Numbered from the stretch's first letter, positions 1-8,463 are shown. The stretch: 64,000 bases of DNA from Citreimonas salinaria (GCF_900107235.1 NZ_FNPF01000016.1:1-64000); one strand, 5' to 3'. The notes: generated by a model from the letters alone, not told the origin. Made by a program: numbers and translations.

Positions 1-38
1 CGAAGCCCTACCAGCGCGACATACAGACGTCGATCCAT
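1..38 (-). CDS. Possible 5' end of a minus-strand gene cut by the window edge
   Basis: Only about 12 codons are visible. From an ATG whose complement is at 36-38, the minus strand reads MDRRLYVALVGL and runs off the left edge. A basic start followed by hydrophobic residues could be a signal or membrane N-terminus. The main support is the well-spaced sigma70-like promoter just upstream (59-87). Against it, the predicted 5' UTR is very short and has no clear Shine-Dalgarno sequence. No function can be assigned. Confidence 0.35.
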   Translation of the reverse strand, partial: MDRRLYVALVGL

Positions 39-58
39 CGAATGAACCAAACCGCCCG

Positions 59-87
59 CATATCTCTTCAGATACCATCAATGTCAA
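59..87 (-). promoter_or_regulatory. Sigma70-like promoter reading left
   Basis: On the minus strand a perfect TTGACA (complement at 82-87) is followed after exactly 17 nt by GATATG (complement at 59-64). The surrounding 100 nt are clearly poorer in GC than the rest of the window, as expected for a promoter. It would drive the gene or RNA leaving the left edge. Confidence 0.6.
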
Positions 88-549
88 AAAACGTGCTGAC
101 ACGAACACACGAACTGCGCCACTAGGAGATGCCGCACCCCGCCTTCCATGCCAACTGGTGTGAACCGCGACCGCCAGGGCCGCTGCCCGTCCCGCGGTGC
201 CTCAGCGCCGCCGGTGAACGCTTATCTACGGATGGGTCCGCCGAGTCGCAAGCACAAAAATCCGCCCCCGGGCGATTTTTTTCGCAAGCCGTCCTAGGCC
301 CCTCGTGCACACCCATATCTTGCGCGTGTGACAGTGCTTTGACACTACCGGCCGGGACCACCCCGTCAAGCGTGTCGAGCGTGCCCGGATTCCCGCACCG
401 CGCCATATCCGCCGTTCCGCCGCATTTTCCGTCACATGGCGCGTCCGCGCCCGCGTCGCATGGCGGGAACACGATCCCCCGTTCCCGTGTTCTCCTTGCA
501 TGGAACGCTTGTTGAACATGCGCAGCGCCCGCGTAGACCGAGGCATGCG
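88..549. other. Gene-free stretch with one strong hairpin
   Basis: I find no convincing coding region here. The open frames on both strands lack a ribosome binding site and family resemblance, and are rich in Arg, Pro and Ala, as expected of non-coding frames in GC-rich DNA. The only clear element is the bidirectional terminator-like hairpin at 256-282. A small RNA ending at that hairpin on either strand cannot be excluded. Confidence 0.5.
256..282. terminator. Bidirectional rho-independent terminator-like hairpin
   Basis: AAAAATC(c)GCCC pairs with GGGCGATTTTT around a 2-nt loop, with one bulged C. The plus strand then has seven T in a row, and the minus strand has a five-T run. This is the most classical intrinsic terminator in the window, yet no recognised gene ends beside it on either strand. 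That suggests an unannotated short transcript or a terminator for the left-edge region. Confidence 0.7.
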
Positions 550-1047
550 ATGACGTGGTCTTCGGAGGATTTCGCCGGTCTTGCGGAGCGTGCCGCGAAG
601 GGCGCCGGCTTTCCGGAGGAGAGTGCCCGTACCTTCGGACGCGCCGCCGCCGTGCATCTGGCGCGCGGCGGCCGGCCCGACGCCATCGCCGAGGCGCTGC
701 GCGATCCGGCCGACAGCCCGATCCTGCGGCTGCCCCTGCTGATGCGGGACGTCATGCGCGCGGCGAAGATCGCCGGGCCCAGCGTCGCGCTGTCCGTGCT
801 GCCGGCCGATCGCGCGCTGGCGCCCGATTATGCGGAATTGCTGCCCGTGGCGCTGCGGGACGTGACCGTCATGGACGCGTCCGCGGGCGGTCCCGCGCGC
901 CTCAGCGCGATCGTCACGGAAGAGCCGCCCACGGATTCGGCCGCCCTGCCCGCGCTCGAGGTGCCCGAGTCGCTGGTCGAAACGCTCGACCGGCTGGCGA
1001 ACCGGGCGCTCCCGGCCGCGGAAGCCGCGCGGGACGCGGCCCCCTGA
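550..1047 (+). CDS. DUF3726-like protein of unknown function
   Basis: 165 residues. The N-terminal half (about 1-75) resembles DUF3726 proteins of Rhodobacterales: an amphipathic helix (SSEDFAGLAERAAKGAGFPE) followed by a GRAAAVHLARGG stretch. I recognise this only by pattern, and the family has no known function. The start at 550 is chosen because GAGG precedes it by about 6 nt; an ATG at 436 would add 38 Arg/Pro-rich residues with no ribosome site. No signal peptide or membrane segment is seen. The stop directly abuts the stop of the convergent Trm112-like gene at 1048, so there is no room for a terminator between them. Confidence 0.7.
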   Translation: MTWSSEDFAGLAERAAKGAGFPEESARTFGRAAAVHLARGGRPDAIAEALRDPADSPILRLPLLMRDVMRAAKIAGPSVALSVLPADRALAPDYAELLPVALRDVTVMDASAGGPARLSAIVTEEPPTDSAALPALEVPESLVETLDRLANRALPAAEAARDAAP

Positions 1048-1227
1048 TCAGCCTTCGAGCCTGCGCGCCTCGTCGACCAGCATGACGGGGATCCCGTCGC
1101 GGATCGGGAAGGCCAGGCCGGCGCGCTGGCTGACCAGCTCCTGCAATTCGGCGTCGTAGCGCAGACCTTCATGCGTCACCGGGCAGATCAGCGCCTCGAG
1201 CATCCTGCGGTCGAAGGTCGTGGTCAT
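1048..1227 (-). CDS. Trm112/YcaR-like small protein
   Basis: 59 residues with the Trm112/YcaR pattern: an [13 protein letters not shown] core (residues 10-22) and a C-terminal [19 protein letters not shown]. Family members activate methyltransferases in other organisms; the bacterial role is mostly unknown. Many bacterial homologues carry a CPxC zinc knuckle. Here the second Cys is Thr and only Cys15 remains, so zinc binding is unlikely. The ATG overlaps the TGA of the upstream LON-domain gene (ATGA, 1224-1227), implying translational coupling. Inference: a structural or chaperone-like partner protein. Confidence 0.85.
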   Translation of the reverse strand: MTTTFDRRMLEALICPVTHEGLRYDAELQELVSQRAGLAFPIRDGIPVMLVDEARRLEG

Positions 1228-1865
1228 TGCATGCGATCCTCTTCGCCGCCACGCATGGCGTATTCCATCAAGGTCACCAGCGTCTCGCGCCGCGTCGAAA
1301 GCGACGGCGCCTCGAGCAGGGCCTGCTTGTCCTCGGGAGAGAAGTCCAGAAGCATCGACAGCGAGTTGATCAGCAGCTCGTCGTCGGCATCGCGCAGCGT
1401 GTCCCAGTCGGCCGAGAGGTCGCGCGACGTGAAGTAGCGGTCGAGCCGGCGCAGGAACCACTCGCGGTCGAAGCTCCGGTCGTGCTCGGCCGGGTCGAGG
1501 TCGCGCTCGAACCCGTCCCAGGCGACGGCGCAGCGGCGATACGGGGTGAAGCCGTCGATCTCGTTGAGCACGCGGAACCGCGACATGCCCGACAGGGTGA
1601 TCATGTAGCGCCCGTCCTCGGTCTCCGAGAACTGGGTCAGCCGGCCGGCGCAGCCGATGCGCTGCAGGCCCTTGTCCGACCGGCCCGGCACGCTGACGGG
1701 CTGGACCATCCCGATCAGCCGCGTGTCGGTCTTCATGCAATCGTCCAGCATCGCCAGGTAGCGCGGCTCGAATATGTGCAGCGGAAGGCGGGCGCGCGGC
1801 AGAAGCAGCGCCCCCGGAAGCGGAAAGATCGGGATCGTGCCCGGCAGGTCGGTCATCCGTTTCAT
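1224..1865 (-). CDS. LON substrate-binding domain protein
   Basis: 213 residues covering only the N-terminal substrate-binding (PUA-like) domain of Lon protease. The start [19 protein letters not shown] and the following [10 protein letters not shown] are diagnostic. There is no AAA+ or Ser/Lys protease domain, so it cannot degrade proteins alone; the role of such stand-alone domains is not established. It is followed by the overlapping Trm112-like gene and preceded, 27 nt away, by the YbbN-like thioredoxin, forming a three-gene minus-strand unit with a protein-quality-control flavour. Confidence 0.9.
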   Translation of the reverse strand: MKRMTDLPGTIPIFPLPGALLLPRARLPLHIFEPRYLAMLDDCMKTDTRLIGMVQPVSVPGRSDKGLQRIGCAGRLTQFSETEDGRYMITLSGMSRFRVLNEIDGFTPYRRCAVAWDGFERDLDPAEHDRSFDREWFLRRLDRYFTSRDLSADWDTLRDADDELLINSLSMLLDFSPEDKQALLEAPSLSTRRETLVTLMEYAMRGGEEDRMQ

Positions 1866-1892
1866 GACAGCCCAGCTAGCCCGCAGCGGGGC

Positions 1893-2816
1893 TCAGGCAA
1901 ATATCATCGAGCTCAGGCGCCGGCGACCTTTCAGCGCGACCGGGTCGTTCGGCTTCAGCGCCTCGAAGATGGTCGTCAGCTGCGCCCGGGCGGCGCCTTC
2001 GTTCCACTCGCGGTCGCGGCGGAACAGCTCCAGCAGGTGGTCGACGGCCTCTTGAGCATGGCCCTTTGCGTAAAGCGCCTGCGCCAGGTCGTAGCGCGCC
2101 TGGTGGTCGTCGGGATCGGCCTCGACCTTCGCGGTCAGTTCGGCCACCGGGCCCACGCCCGCGGCCTGCTTGGCCAGCTCGATCTGGGCATGCACCGCCT
2201 CGAGCTCGGGCGCCTTGGCGATCTCGGCGGGCGCGCCGTTCAGGATCGCCTCGGCCTGTTCCATGTCGTCCATCGCCAGGTGCGCACGCACCAGCCCGGC
2301 ATAGGCGCGGGCGTTCTTGTCGTCCTCGCCCAGGATCGCGGCGAAGACCTGCGCCGCATCCGCGGCCGCGCCTTGGTCGAGCATCTCGTCCGCGGTGGCC
2401 AGCGCCTCTTCGAGGCCGCCATCGTCGCCGGCGGCCCCACCCGCGGCCTGCACCACGCGGTCGATGAAGGCCTTCAGCTCGGACGGCGGAACCGCCCCTT
2501 GGAAGCCGTCGACCGGCTGGCCCTGCCAGAAGGCGTAGACCGTGGGAATCGACTGGATGCGCAGCTGGCTGGCGATCGTCTGGGCCTGGTCGACGTTGAC
2601 CTTGACCATCTTCACCGCGCCCTTGGCGTCGCGCACCGCCTGTTCCAGCGCGGGGCCCAGCGTCTTGCACGGGCCGCACCAGGGCGCCCAGAAATCGACG
2701 ATCACCGGCACCTCGTTCGAGGCGTCGACCACCGCGCTCATGAACTCCGCCTCGGTGATGTCCCGGATCAAATCGCCCGCATCGGCCTGCGTCTTGCCGC
2801 CGCCCAGTTCCAGCAT
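1893..2816 (-). CDS. Thioredoxin-TPR co-chaperone, YbbN/CnoX type
   Basis: 307 residues. An N-terminal thioredoxin fold (about 18-125) carries WAPWCGPC with the redox pair Cys47/Cys50. A C-terminal region (about 140-300) of Ala/Leu-rich helical hairpins fits the TPR-like repeats of YbbN/CnoX. In E. coli CnoX is a chaperedoxin that passes oxidised clients to GroEL and DnaK. Unlike the E. coli protein, this one keeps an intact CGPC motif and could be a true disulfide reductase. It is cytoplasmic, with no signal peptide. It is probably the first gene of the unit with the LON-domain and Trm112-like genes. Confidence 0.88.
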   Translation of the reverse strand: MLELGGGKTQADAGDLIRDITEAEFMSAVVDASNEVPVIVDFWAPWCGPCKTLGPALEQAVRDAKGAVKMVKVNVDQAQTIASQLRIQSIPTVYAFWQGQPVDGFQGAVPPSELKAFIDRVVQAAGGAAGDDGGLEEALATADEMLDQGAAADAAQVFAAILGEDDKNARAYAGLVRAHLAMDDMEQAEAILNGAPAEIAKAPELEAVHAQIELAKQAAGVGPVAELTAKVEADPDDHQARYDLAQALYAKGHAQEAVDHLLELFRRDREWNEGAARAQLTTIFEALKPNDPVALKGRRRLSSMIFA

Positions 2817-2919
2817 GTCGTCCTCCGCCCTTTCGGTTCATGCGGGACGCCGCCCCGCCGCGGTAAATTCCGGTGTTAGATGGCGCAGCACGCCCTGCGA
2901 TGCAAGGCCCGCCAGCGTC

Positions 2920-2951
2920 CTTCATTCTGGCCGAAATACTCCCGGGGGTCC
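2920..2951 (+). repeat. Dispersed intergenic repeat, copy A
   Basis: Reads CTTCATTCTGGCCGAAATAC then TCCCGGGGG. It lies downstream of xthA and upstream of the thioredoxin gene (both minus strand). The core (CTTC, TTC, CCGAAA, TA, CCCGGGGG) recurs at 49763-49795 (inverted) and in looser form at 57916-57945. The following bases, to about 2970, can form a G/C-rich hairpin that may end xthA transcription. Confidence 0.6.
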
Positions 2952-2976
2952 GGGGTCGGCGCCCCCGGCGGCTGCC

Positions 2977-3765
2977 TCACAGGTCGAAAGTCGCGAAGAC
3001 CGGCGCGTGGTCCGAGGGCTGCTCCCAGCCGCGCACCGTGCGCAGGATACGGCTGGAATGCGCGGCGCCGGCGATGTCGGGGCTGGCCCAGACGTGGTCC
3101 AGCCGGCGGCCCTTGTCGGCCGCGTCCCAGTCGGGCGACCGGTAGGACCACCACGAATAAAGCTGCCCCTCGGGGATGTCCGCGCGCGTCACGTCCACCC
3201 AGCCCCCGGCCTCCTGCGCAGCACCCAGGTGCTCGACCTCGATCGGCGTGTGGCTGACGACCCGCAGAAGCTGCTTGTGCGACCAGACGTCGTCCTCGCG
3301 CGGGGCGATGTTGAGGTCGCCCACCAGGATCGCCTTCTCGGGGCGGCTGTCGCGGAAATGGTCGCGCATCTCGGCCACGTAATCCAGCTTCTGGCCGAAC
3401 TTCTCGTTGATCGCGCGGTCGGGCTTGTCGCCGCCGGCGGGGACGTAGAAATTGTGCACCGTCACGCCGTTCTCGAGCTCGGCCGCGACGTGGCGCGCGT
3501 GGCCAAGCCCGGCGAAGTCGAAGCTGCCGGTCTCGCGCAGCGGGATCTTCGACAGGATCGCCACGCCGTTATAGCCCTTCTGCCCGCGCGCCACGCAATG
3601 GCCGTAACCCAGCGCCTCGAACGCCTCGAGCGGCAGCTTGTCGACCGGGCTCTTGCATTCCTGCAGGCACAGCACGTCCGGCGCCTCGTCGCGCAGCAGC
3701 CGCTCGACCAGCCCAGCGCGCAGGCGGACCGAGTTGATGTTCCAGGTGGCAAGCGTGAAGGGCAT
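2977..3765 (-). CDS. xthA: Exodeoxyribonuclease III
   Basis: 262 residues, full length for the Exo III/AP endonuclease family (EEP fold). Visible catalytic elements are WNINSVR (Asn9, Asn11), LQECK (metal ligand Glu36), GDLNIAP in the middle, and the terminal SDHAPV with the catalytic Asp252-His253 pair. The enzyme cleaves DNA at abasic sites and removes nucleotides from 3' ends in base excision repair, in the cytoplasm with Mg2+. It stands alone on the minus strand, 93 nt downstream of truA. Confidence 0.96.
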   Translation of the reverse strand: MPFTLATWNINSVRLRAGLVERLLRDEAPDVLCLQECKSPVDKLPLEAFEALGYGHCVARGQKGYNGVAILSKIPLRETGSFDFAGLGHARHVAAELENGVTVHNFYVPAGGDKPDRAINEKFGQKLDYVAEMRDHFRDSRPEKAILVGDLNIAPREDDVWSHKQLLRVVSHTPIEVEHLGAAQEAGGWVDVTRADIPEGQLYSWWSYRSPDWDAADKGRRLDHVWASPDIAGAAHSSRILRTVRGWEQPSDHAPVFATFDL

Positions 3766-3857
3766 CGGAATCCTCGTGCAGTCGGTTGCGCGGTGCGGTG
3801 GGCCCGGGTTTGGCCGCGACGACGCGCCCGGTCAACCCGTCCCGTCGGCGCGGCCGG

Positions 3858-4634
3858 TCAGGGCACGGCTGCGAAAGGGTCGTCGTCGTAGCCCACGCCA
3901 ACCAGCGCCAGCCCGCCGGGCGGACAGACCGGCCCGCAGGCCGCGCGGTCGCGCGCCGCCAGCGCGGCGGCCACGTCCTCGGGCGCCCAGGCCCCCGCGC
4001 CCACGCGCTCCAGCGTGCCGACAATCGAACGCACCTGGTTGTGCAGGAACGACCGCGCGCGCAGGAACAAGCGCAATTCCGGCCCGGCCGGGCCCTCGAC
4101 CCGGTCGACCGAGATCTCGTCCATCGTCTTCACCGGCGATTTCGCCTGGCAGATCGTCGACCGGAACGTGGTGAAGTCATGCGTCCCGATCAGGTGCGAC
4201 GCGCCCTCGCGCACCGCGTCGAGGTCGAGCGCATGGTTCACCCGCCACACCTGCCCCGCCTCCAGCGTCGCCGGCGCCCGCCGCGTCAGCAGCCGGAAGG
4301 CATAGCGACGCTCGACCGCCGAGAACCGCGCGTGCCAGTCGTCGGCCACCAGCGCCGCCGCCCGGATCGCCACCGGCGCGGGCTTGAGGTGGTAGTTCAG
4401 CGCCTCGGACAGCCGGAACGGGTCCCAGCCCCTCTCCATGTCGCAATGCGCCACCTGCCCGCGCGCATGCACGCCCGCATCCGTGCGCCCGGCGGCCGCG
4501 ATCGTGTGCGCGCGCTTCTCCAGCTGCGCCAGCGCGTCCTCGATCGCGCCCTGCACCGACGGGCGGTCGGCCTGTCGCTGCCAGCCCGAGAACGGCCGGC
4601 CGTCATATTCCACGAGAAGCGCGTAGCGGGGCAT
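3858..4634 (-). CDS. truA: tRNA pseudouridine(38-40) synthase TruA
   Basis: 258 residues, normal length. The catalytic [13 protein letters not shown] motif gives Asp52 as nucleophile, and the start [19 protein letters not shown] is typical. It isomerises uridines 38-40 in the anticodon stem-loop of many tRNAs. The gene is divergent from ycjX (103-nt gap). Confidence 0.96.
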   Translation of the reverse strand: MPRYALLVEYDGRPFSGWQRQADRPSVQGAIEDALAQLEKRAHTIAAAGRTDAGVHARGQVAHCDMERGWDPFRLSEALNYHLKPAPVAIRAAALVADDWHARFSAVERRYAFRLLTRRAPATLEAGQVWRVNHALDLDAVREGASHLIGTHDFTTFRSTICQAKSPVKTMDEISVDRVEGPAGPELRLFLRARSFLHNQVRSIVGTLERVGAGAWAPEDVAAALAARDRAACGPVCPPGGLALVGVGYDDDPFAAVP

Positions 4635-4681
4635 GGCCGCGCCTTACCCCGCCCCGCGCCGCCCGGCAATCCCACGCGCTC

Positions 4682-4710
4682 TGGCACAGCCCGCCGGGCT
4701 TGCCTATGTT
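4682..4710 (+). promoter_or_regulatory. Candidate sigma70 promoter of ycjX-GNAT-ycjF
   Basis: TGGCAC (4682-4687), 17 nt, then TATGTT (4705-4710). Transcription would start near 4717, about 20 nt before the TTG start of ycjX, leaving just enough leader for its AGACAGGAG ribosome site. Placement between divergent truA and ycjX supports it; the -35 is only a moderate match. Confidence 0.45.
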
Positions 4711-4737
4711 GGCGCCAACCAGAGACAGGAGCCCGCC

Positions 4738-6165
4738 TTGGTCATAGGAACCATCGCCGACACGCTCACCCGCGGGGTCGAATCCGTGACCGGCACCGTC
4801 TCGGGCGCCTTTGCAGAACCGACGATCCGCCTCGGCGTCACGGGCCTGTCGGGCGCGGGCAAGACCGTCTTCATCACCGCGCTGGTGGCCAACCTGCTGG
4901 ACCGCGGGCGGATGCCGCAGCTGGTCGCGCAGGCCGAGGGCCGCATCCTGTCGGCCTACCTCCAGCCCCAGCCCGACGACACGATCCCACGCTTCGACTA
5001 TGAGACGCATCTCGCCCAGCTCACCTCCGACAGCCCCCGCTGGCCCGAGGGCACGCGCGCGGTCAGCCAGCTGCGCCTGTCGCTGCGCCTTCGCCCCGCG
5101 GGCCTGCTGGCCGGGCTGCAAGGGCCGCGCAAGGTGCACCTAGACATCGTGGATTACCCCGGCGAATGGCTGCTCGACCTCGGGCTGATGGACAAGACCT
5201 ACGGACAGTGGTCCGACAGGATGCTGACCCGCCTGCCCCACCGCCCCGGCGGCGCGAAGGTCGCCGAGGCCCTGCGCGCCGAAGATGCCCGCGCCCCCTT
5301 CGACGAATCCCGCGCCCGCACCCTGGCCCAGACCTACACCACCGCCCTGCACCAGGCGCGCCGCGCCGGCTTCTCCGACTGCTCGCCCGGCCGCTTCCTG
5401 CTGCCCGGCGAGATGGAGGGCTCCCCCGCGCTGACCTTTGCACCCCTGCCGCCCGATCCGTCCGCGCCGCGCAACTCGCTCTGGCGCGAGATGGAGCGCC
5501 GCTTCGAGGCCTACAAGCGCCGCATCGTCAAGCCGTTCTTCCGCGACCACTTCGCCCGGATCGACCGGCAGGTGGTGCTGGTCGACGCGCTCGGCGCGAT
5601 CCACGCGGGCCCCCAGGCGCTCGAGGATCTGCGCGCCACGATGGCCGACATCCTCACCGCCTTCCGCCCCGGCGCCAACGCCTTCCTGTCCCAGATCTTT
5701 CGCGGCAAGCGCGTCGAGCGCATCCTCTTCGCCGCCACCAAGGCCGACCACCTGCACCATTCCCAGCACGCCCGCCTGACCGCCATCATGGAGGCGCTGA
5801 CCCGCGACGCCCGCGACCGCGCGCGCTTTTCCGGCGCCGAGACGCAGGCCATGGCCATCGCGTCCCTGCGCGCCACGACCGAGGCGACCCTGCCCCACAA
5901 GGGCGAGACGCTGGACGTGGTGCAGGGCACGCTTCTGGACGCCGACAACACCCGCGGAAAGCAGGCCGCCTTCCACCCCGGCGCGCTGCCCGACGACCCC
6001 GCGCGCCTGCTCGCCCCCGCCCGCGAGGGGGCCGAAACCTGGCTGGACGAGGATTACGCCATCATGCGCTTCGCCCCCGCGCGCCTGTCGCTGAAACCCG
6101 GCGAAGGCCCGCCGCACATCCGGCTCGACCGCGCCGCGCAGTTCCTGTTCGGAGACCGGCTGTGA
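4738..6165 (+). CDS. YcjX-family P-loop GTPase (DUF463)
   Basis: 475 residues. The Walker A loop GLSGAGKT is at 36-43; HLDIVDYPGEW (about 140) acts as the switch/Walker B region, as in YcjX proteins; ATKADHLHHSQH is the guanine-specificity-like segment. YcjX is linked to the phage-shock/envelope-stress network in enterobacteria; its exact job is unknown. The start is a TTG at 4738, chosen because a strong AGACAGGAG lies 6-7 nt upstream and because an upstream ATG at 4633 would overlap truA and the promoter. The stop overlaps the GTG of the GNAT gene (GTGA), and ycjF follows, so the E. coli ycjX-ycjF pairing is preserved with one gene inserted. Confidence 0.9.
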   Translation: MVIGTIADTLTRGVESVTGTVSGAFAEPTIRLGVTGLSGAGKTVFITALVANLLDRGRMPQLVAQAEGRILSAYLQPQPDDTIPRFDYETHLAQLTSDSPRWPEGTRAVSQLRLSLRLRPAGLLAGLQGPRKVHLDIVDYPGEWLLDLGLMDKTYGQWSDRMLTRLPHRPGGAKVAEALRAEDARAPFDESRARTLAQTYTTALHQARRAGFSDCSPGRFLLPGEMEGSPALTFAPLPPDPSAPRNSLWREMERRFEAYKRRIVKPFFRDHFARIDRQVVLVDALGAIHAGPQALEDLRATMADILTAFRPGANAFLSQIFRGKRVERILFAATKADHLHHSQHARLTAIMEALTRDARDRARFSGAETQAMAIASLRATTEATLPHKGETLDVVQGTLLDADNTRGKQAAFHPGALPDDPARLLAPAREGAETWLDEDYAIMRFAPARLSLKPGEGPPHIRLDRAAQFLFGDRL

Positions 6166-6641
6166 CCGCCGCCTGCGCCGCGCATGCGCCGCTCCTGCGC
6201 CCCGCTTTGCCCACCGATGCCGGCGCCGTGGGCGACATCCTGTCGGACTTCATCGACTCCACGCCCTGGATGCCACGCATCGACACCCGGGCCGAGGATC
6301 TGGCCCATGCAGCGATGCTGGTCGATCGCGGCTGGGTCACGCTGGCCGAGACGCCGCAGGCAGACCCCGGGCCGCGCGTTCTGGGCTTCCTCGCCCGCCA
6401 GGGCTGCGCCATCCACGCGCTCTACCTCGCCCGCCCGGCCCGCGGCCGCGGCATCGGCAGGGTCCTTCTGGCCGACGCGCAGGCCCGCGCCGACAGGCTG
6501 TCGCTCTGGACTTTCGCGGCCAACGCGCCCGCGCAGCGGTTCTACGAACGCGCGGGTTTCGCCCCCGTCGAACGCACCGACGGCGAGAACGAGGAAGGCC
6601 TGCCCGACATCCGCTACCTGTGGGAAAGGCCCGCACCATGA
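6162..6641 (+). CDS. GNAT-family N-acetyltransferase
   Basis: 159 residues from a GTG start overlapping the ycjX stop. The acetyl-CoA binding loop RPARGRGIGRVLL is clear (about residues 94-106), followed by a conserved ANAPAQRFYERAGF motif near the C-terminus, typical of small GNATs. Substrate unknown. It is translationally coupled on both sides (GTGA with ycjX, ATGA with ycjF), so it should be made in proportion to the two YcjX/YcjF proteins. Whether it acetylates one of them is speculation. Confidence 0.88.
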   Translation: MTAACAAHAPLLRPALPTDAGAVGDILSDFIDSTPWMPRIDTRAEDLAHAAMLVDRGWVTLAETPQADPGPRVLGFLARQGCAIHALYLARPARGRGIGRVLLADAQARADRLSLWTFAANAPAQRFYERAGFAPVERTDGENEEGLPDIRYLWERPAP

Positions 6642-7654
6642 TCGACGACCCGCGCAAAACACGCCGGCCCGGCCCCGTCCTGATCGACCTCGACTCCGAG
6701 GCCCCCTCGCCCGCGACCGCGCCGCCGGTGCCCGATCCCGACGGCACCGACACGCCGAAGGGCACCGCGATGACGACCGCCGCGGCGCTGGCCGCGCGCC
6801 GTCCCTCGCGGCTGGCGCGCTGGTTCTGGCGGCTGGCGGGCGCGCTGGTCGCCACGATCGTCTCGATCGCCGCGTGGGAATTCGCCACCGGCCTGATCGC
6901 GCGCACGCCGCTGCTGGGCTGGGCGGTCACCGCGCTGATCGGCGCCTTCGCGTTCGTCTGCCTTGCGCTCGCGATCAAGGAGATCGCCGCGATTGCCCGG
7001 CTGGGCAAGGTCGACGCGCTGCACCACGCGGCGCTGACCGCGCGCAGCGACGACGACGCCGACGACGCGCGCCGCGTCTCGCGCGATCTCGCCCGGCTCT
7101 ACGCCGCGCGCGAGGATACCAGCTGGGGCCGCCAGCGCCTGGCCGAGCGCGAGGCCGAGCAGTTCGACGCCTCCGCCGTGCTGGACCTTGCAGAACGCGA
7201 ATTGCTGACCCCGCTGGATGCCGCCGCGCGGGCCGAGGTCGAGGCCGCCGCGCGCCAGGTCGCCGCCGTGACGGCGCTGGTCCCGCTGGCCTTCGCCGAC
7301 GTGGCCGCGGCCCTGTCGGCCAACCTGCGCATGATCCGCCGCATCGCGGAGATCTACGGCGGCCGGTCCGGCACGCTGGGCGCGTGGCGGCTGACCCGTG
7401 CCGTCATGGCGCACCTCGTGGCCACCGGCGCCGTCGCGGCCGGTGACGACCTGCTGGAGCCGGTGCTGGGCGGCTCGGTCCTCGCCCGCCTGTCGCGCCG
7501 CTTCGGCGAGGGGCTGGTCAACGGCGCGCTCACCGCCCGCGTCGGCGTCGCCGCGATCGAGGTCTGCCGCCCGCTGCCCTTCCACGCCCTGCCTGCGCCC
7601 TCGGTGCGCGGCATCATCCGCCGCGCCCTGACCGGGTTGATGGGATCGCGCTGA
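6638..7654 (+). CDS. YcjF-family inner-membrane protein (TIGR01620/UPF0283)
   Basis: 338 residues. A disordered Pro/Asp-rich start (1-45) precedes two adjacent transmembrane helices (about 66-86 and 91-113), then a long soluble helical domain. This is the layout of YcjF, the partner of the YcjX GTPase. The start ATG at 6638 overlaps the GNAT stop (ATGA). Function is not established; by context it anchors an envelope-stress GTPase system at the inner membrane. Confidence 0.87.
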   Translation: MIDDPRKTRRPGPVLIDLDSEAPSPATAPPVPDPDGTDTPKGTAMTTAAALAARRPSRLARWFWRLAGALVATIVSIAAWEFATGLIARTPLLGWAVTALIGAFAFVCLALAIKEIAAIARLGKVDALHHAALTARSDDDADDARRVSRDLARLYAAREDTSWGRQRLAEREAEQFDASAVLDLAERELLTPLDAAARAEVEAAARQVAAVTALVPLAFADVAAALSANLRMIRRIAEIYGGRSGTLGAWRLTRAVMAHLVATGAVAAGDDLLEPVLGGSVLARLSRRFGEGLVNGALTARVGVAAIEVCRPLPFHALPAPSVRGIIRRALTGLMGSR

Positions 7655-7732
7655 TCGCCTAAGCCCCGACGAAGCACGCCAGCGCGCGCCGGCCCGGCAT
7701 CGGTGCCTGCCCGCAAGCCAGGAGCCTCTGCC

Positions 7733-8449
7733 ATGCGTCTCACCGAACACGGCCACAGCCAGGACGAGATCGAGGAGCGCCTCGCCAACCCGCCCGGCCG
7801 CGGCTACCTGCGCGACGCGGTCTACGGCGCGATCGACGGCGGCGTGACCACCTTCGCCATCGTCGCGGGCGTCGCGGGCGCCGGGCTGTCGCCCTTCGTG
7901 ATCGTGGCGCTCGGCCTCGCCAACGTGCTGGCCGACGGCTTTTCCATGGCCGCCGGCAACTATTCCGGCACAAAGGCCGAGCGCGACCAGGTCCACCGCC
8001 TGCGCAGTTTCGAGGCCCGCCACATCGCCCACAACCCCGAGGGCGAGCGGCGCGAACTGCGCGCCATCCTCGCCGCCAAGGGCCTGTCCGGAGAGACGCT
8101 GGACTCGGCCGTGCAGCAGATCTCGGCCAACCACGACACCTGGATCGACACGATGCTCGAAGGCGAATACGGCGTCGGCAGCGCCGACTCGCACCCGATC
8201 AGGGCCGCATCGGTGACCTTCGGCGCGTTCCTCGTGGCGGGCATGGTGCCGCTGACGCCCTTCCTGCTGGGGATCGGCGACGCCTTCACCCTCTCGATCT
8301 GGCTGACGCTGGCCACCTTCTTCTGCATCGGCGCGGTCAAGTCCCGCTGGTCGCTCGCGGCGTGGTGGCGCTCGGGGCTGGAAACGCTGGCGATCGGCGG
8401 CGTTGCGGCCGGCATCGCCTACGCGGTGGGAACGCTTTTCAACGCCTGA
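7733..8449 (+). CDS. VIT1/CCC1-family membrane protein
   Basis: 238 residues. Starts with a short cytoplasmic stretch, then GYLRDAVYGAIDGGVTTFAI, the family signature, followed by further membrane helices (four or five in total) and a central cytoplasmic helical region. VIT1/CCC1 proteins move Fe2+ or Mn2+ across membranes; the bacterial role is less clear and the substrate here is inferred. AGGAG at 7720-7724 supports the start. Probably a single-gene unit. Confidence 0.85.
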   Translation: MRLTEHGHSQDEIEERLANPPGRGYLRDAVYGAIDGGVTTFAIVAGVAGAGLSPFVIVALGLANVLADGFSMAAGNYSGTKAERDQVHRLRSFEARHIAHNPEGERRELRAILAAKGLSGETLDSAVQQISANHDTWIDTMLEGEYGVGSADSHPIRAASVTFGAFLVAGMVPLTPFLLGIGDAFTLSIWLTLATFFCIGAVKSRWSLAAWWRSGLETLAIGGVAAGIAYAVGTLFNA

Positions 8450-8463
8450 AATGCGCCGGTGTT

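Noticed and set aside
129..515. 128-codon ORF at the left end and its antisense frame
   Set aside because: No ribosome site, no recognisable domain, and both contain the terminator hairpin at 256-282; unlikely coding.
1227..2879. 550-codon open frame on the plus strand
   Set aside because: It is the antisense of the LON-domain and thioredoxin genes, with Arg/His/Gln-rich composition and no family motif or ribosome site. The same reasoning removes many long frames opposite real genes, e.g. 8475-10502, 20400-22655, 27672-31364 beyond nudC, and 56041-59607.
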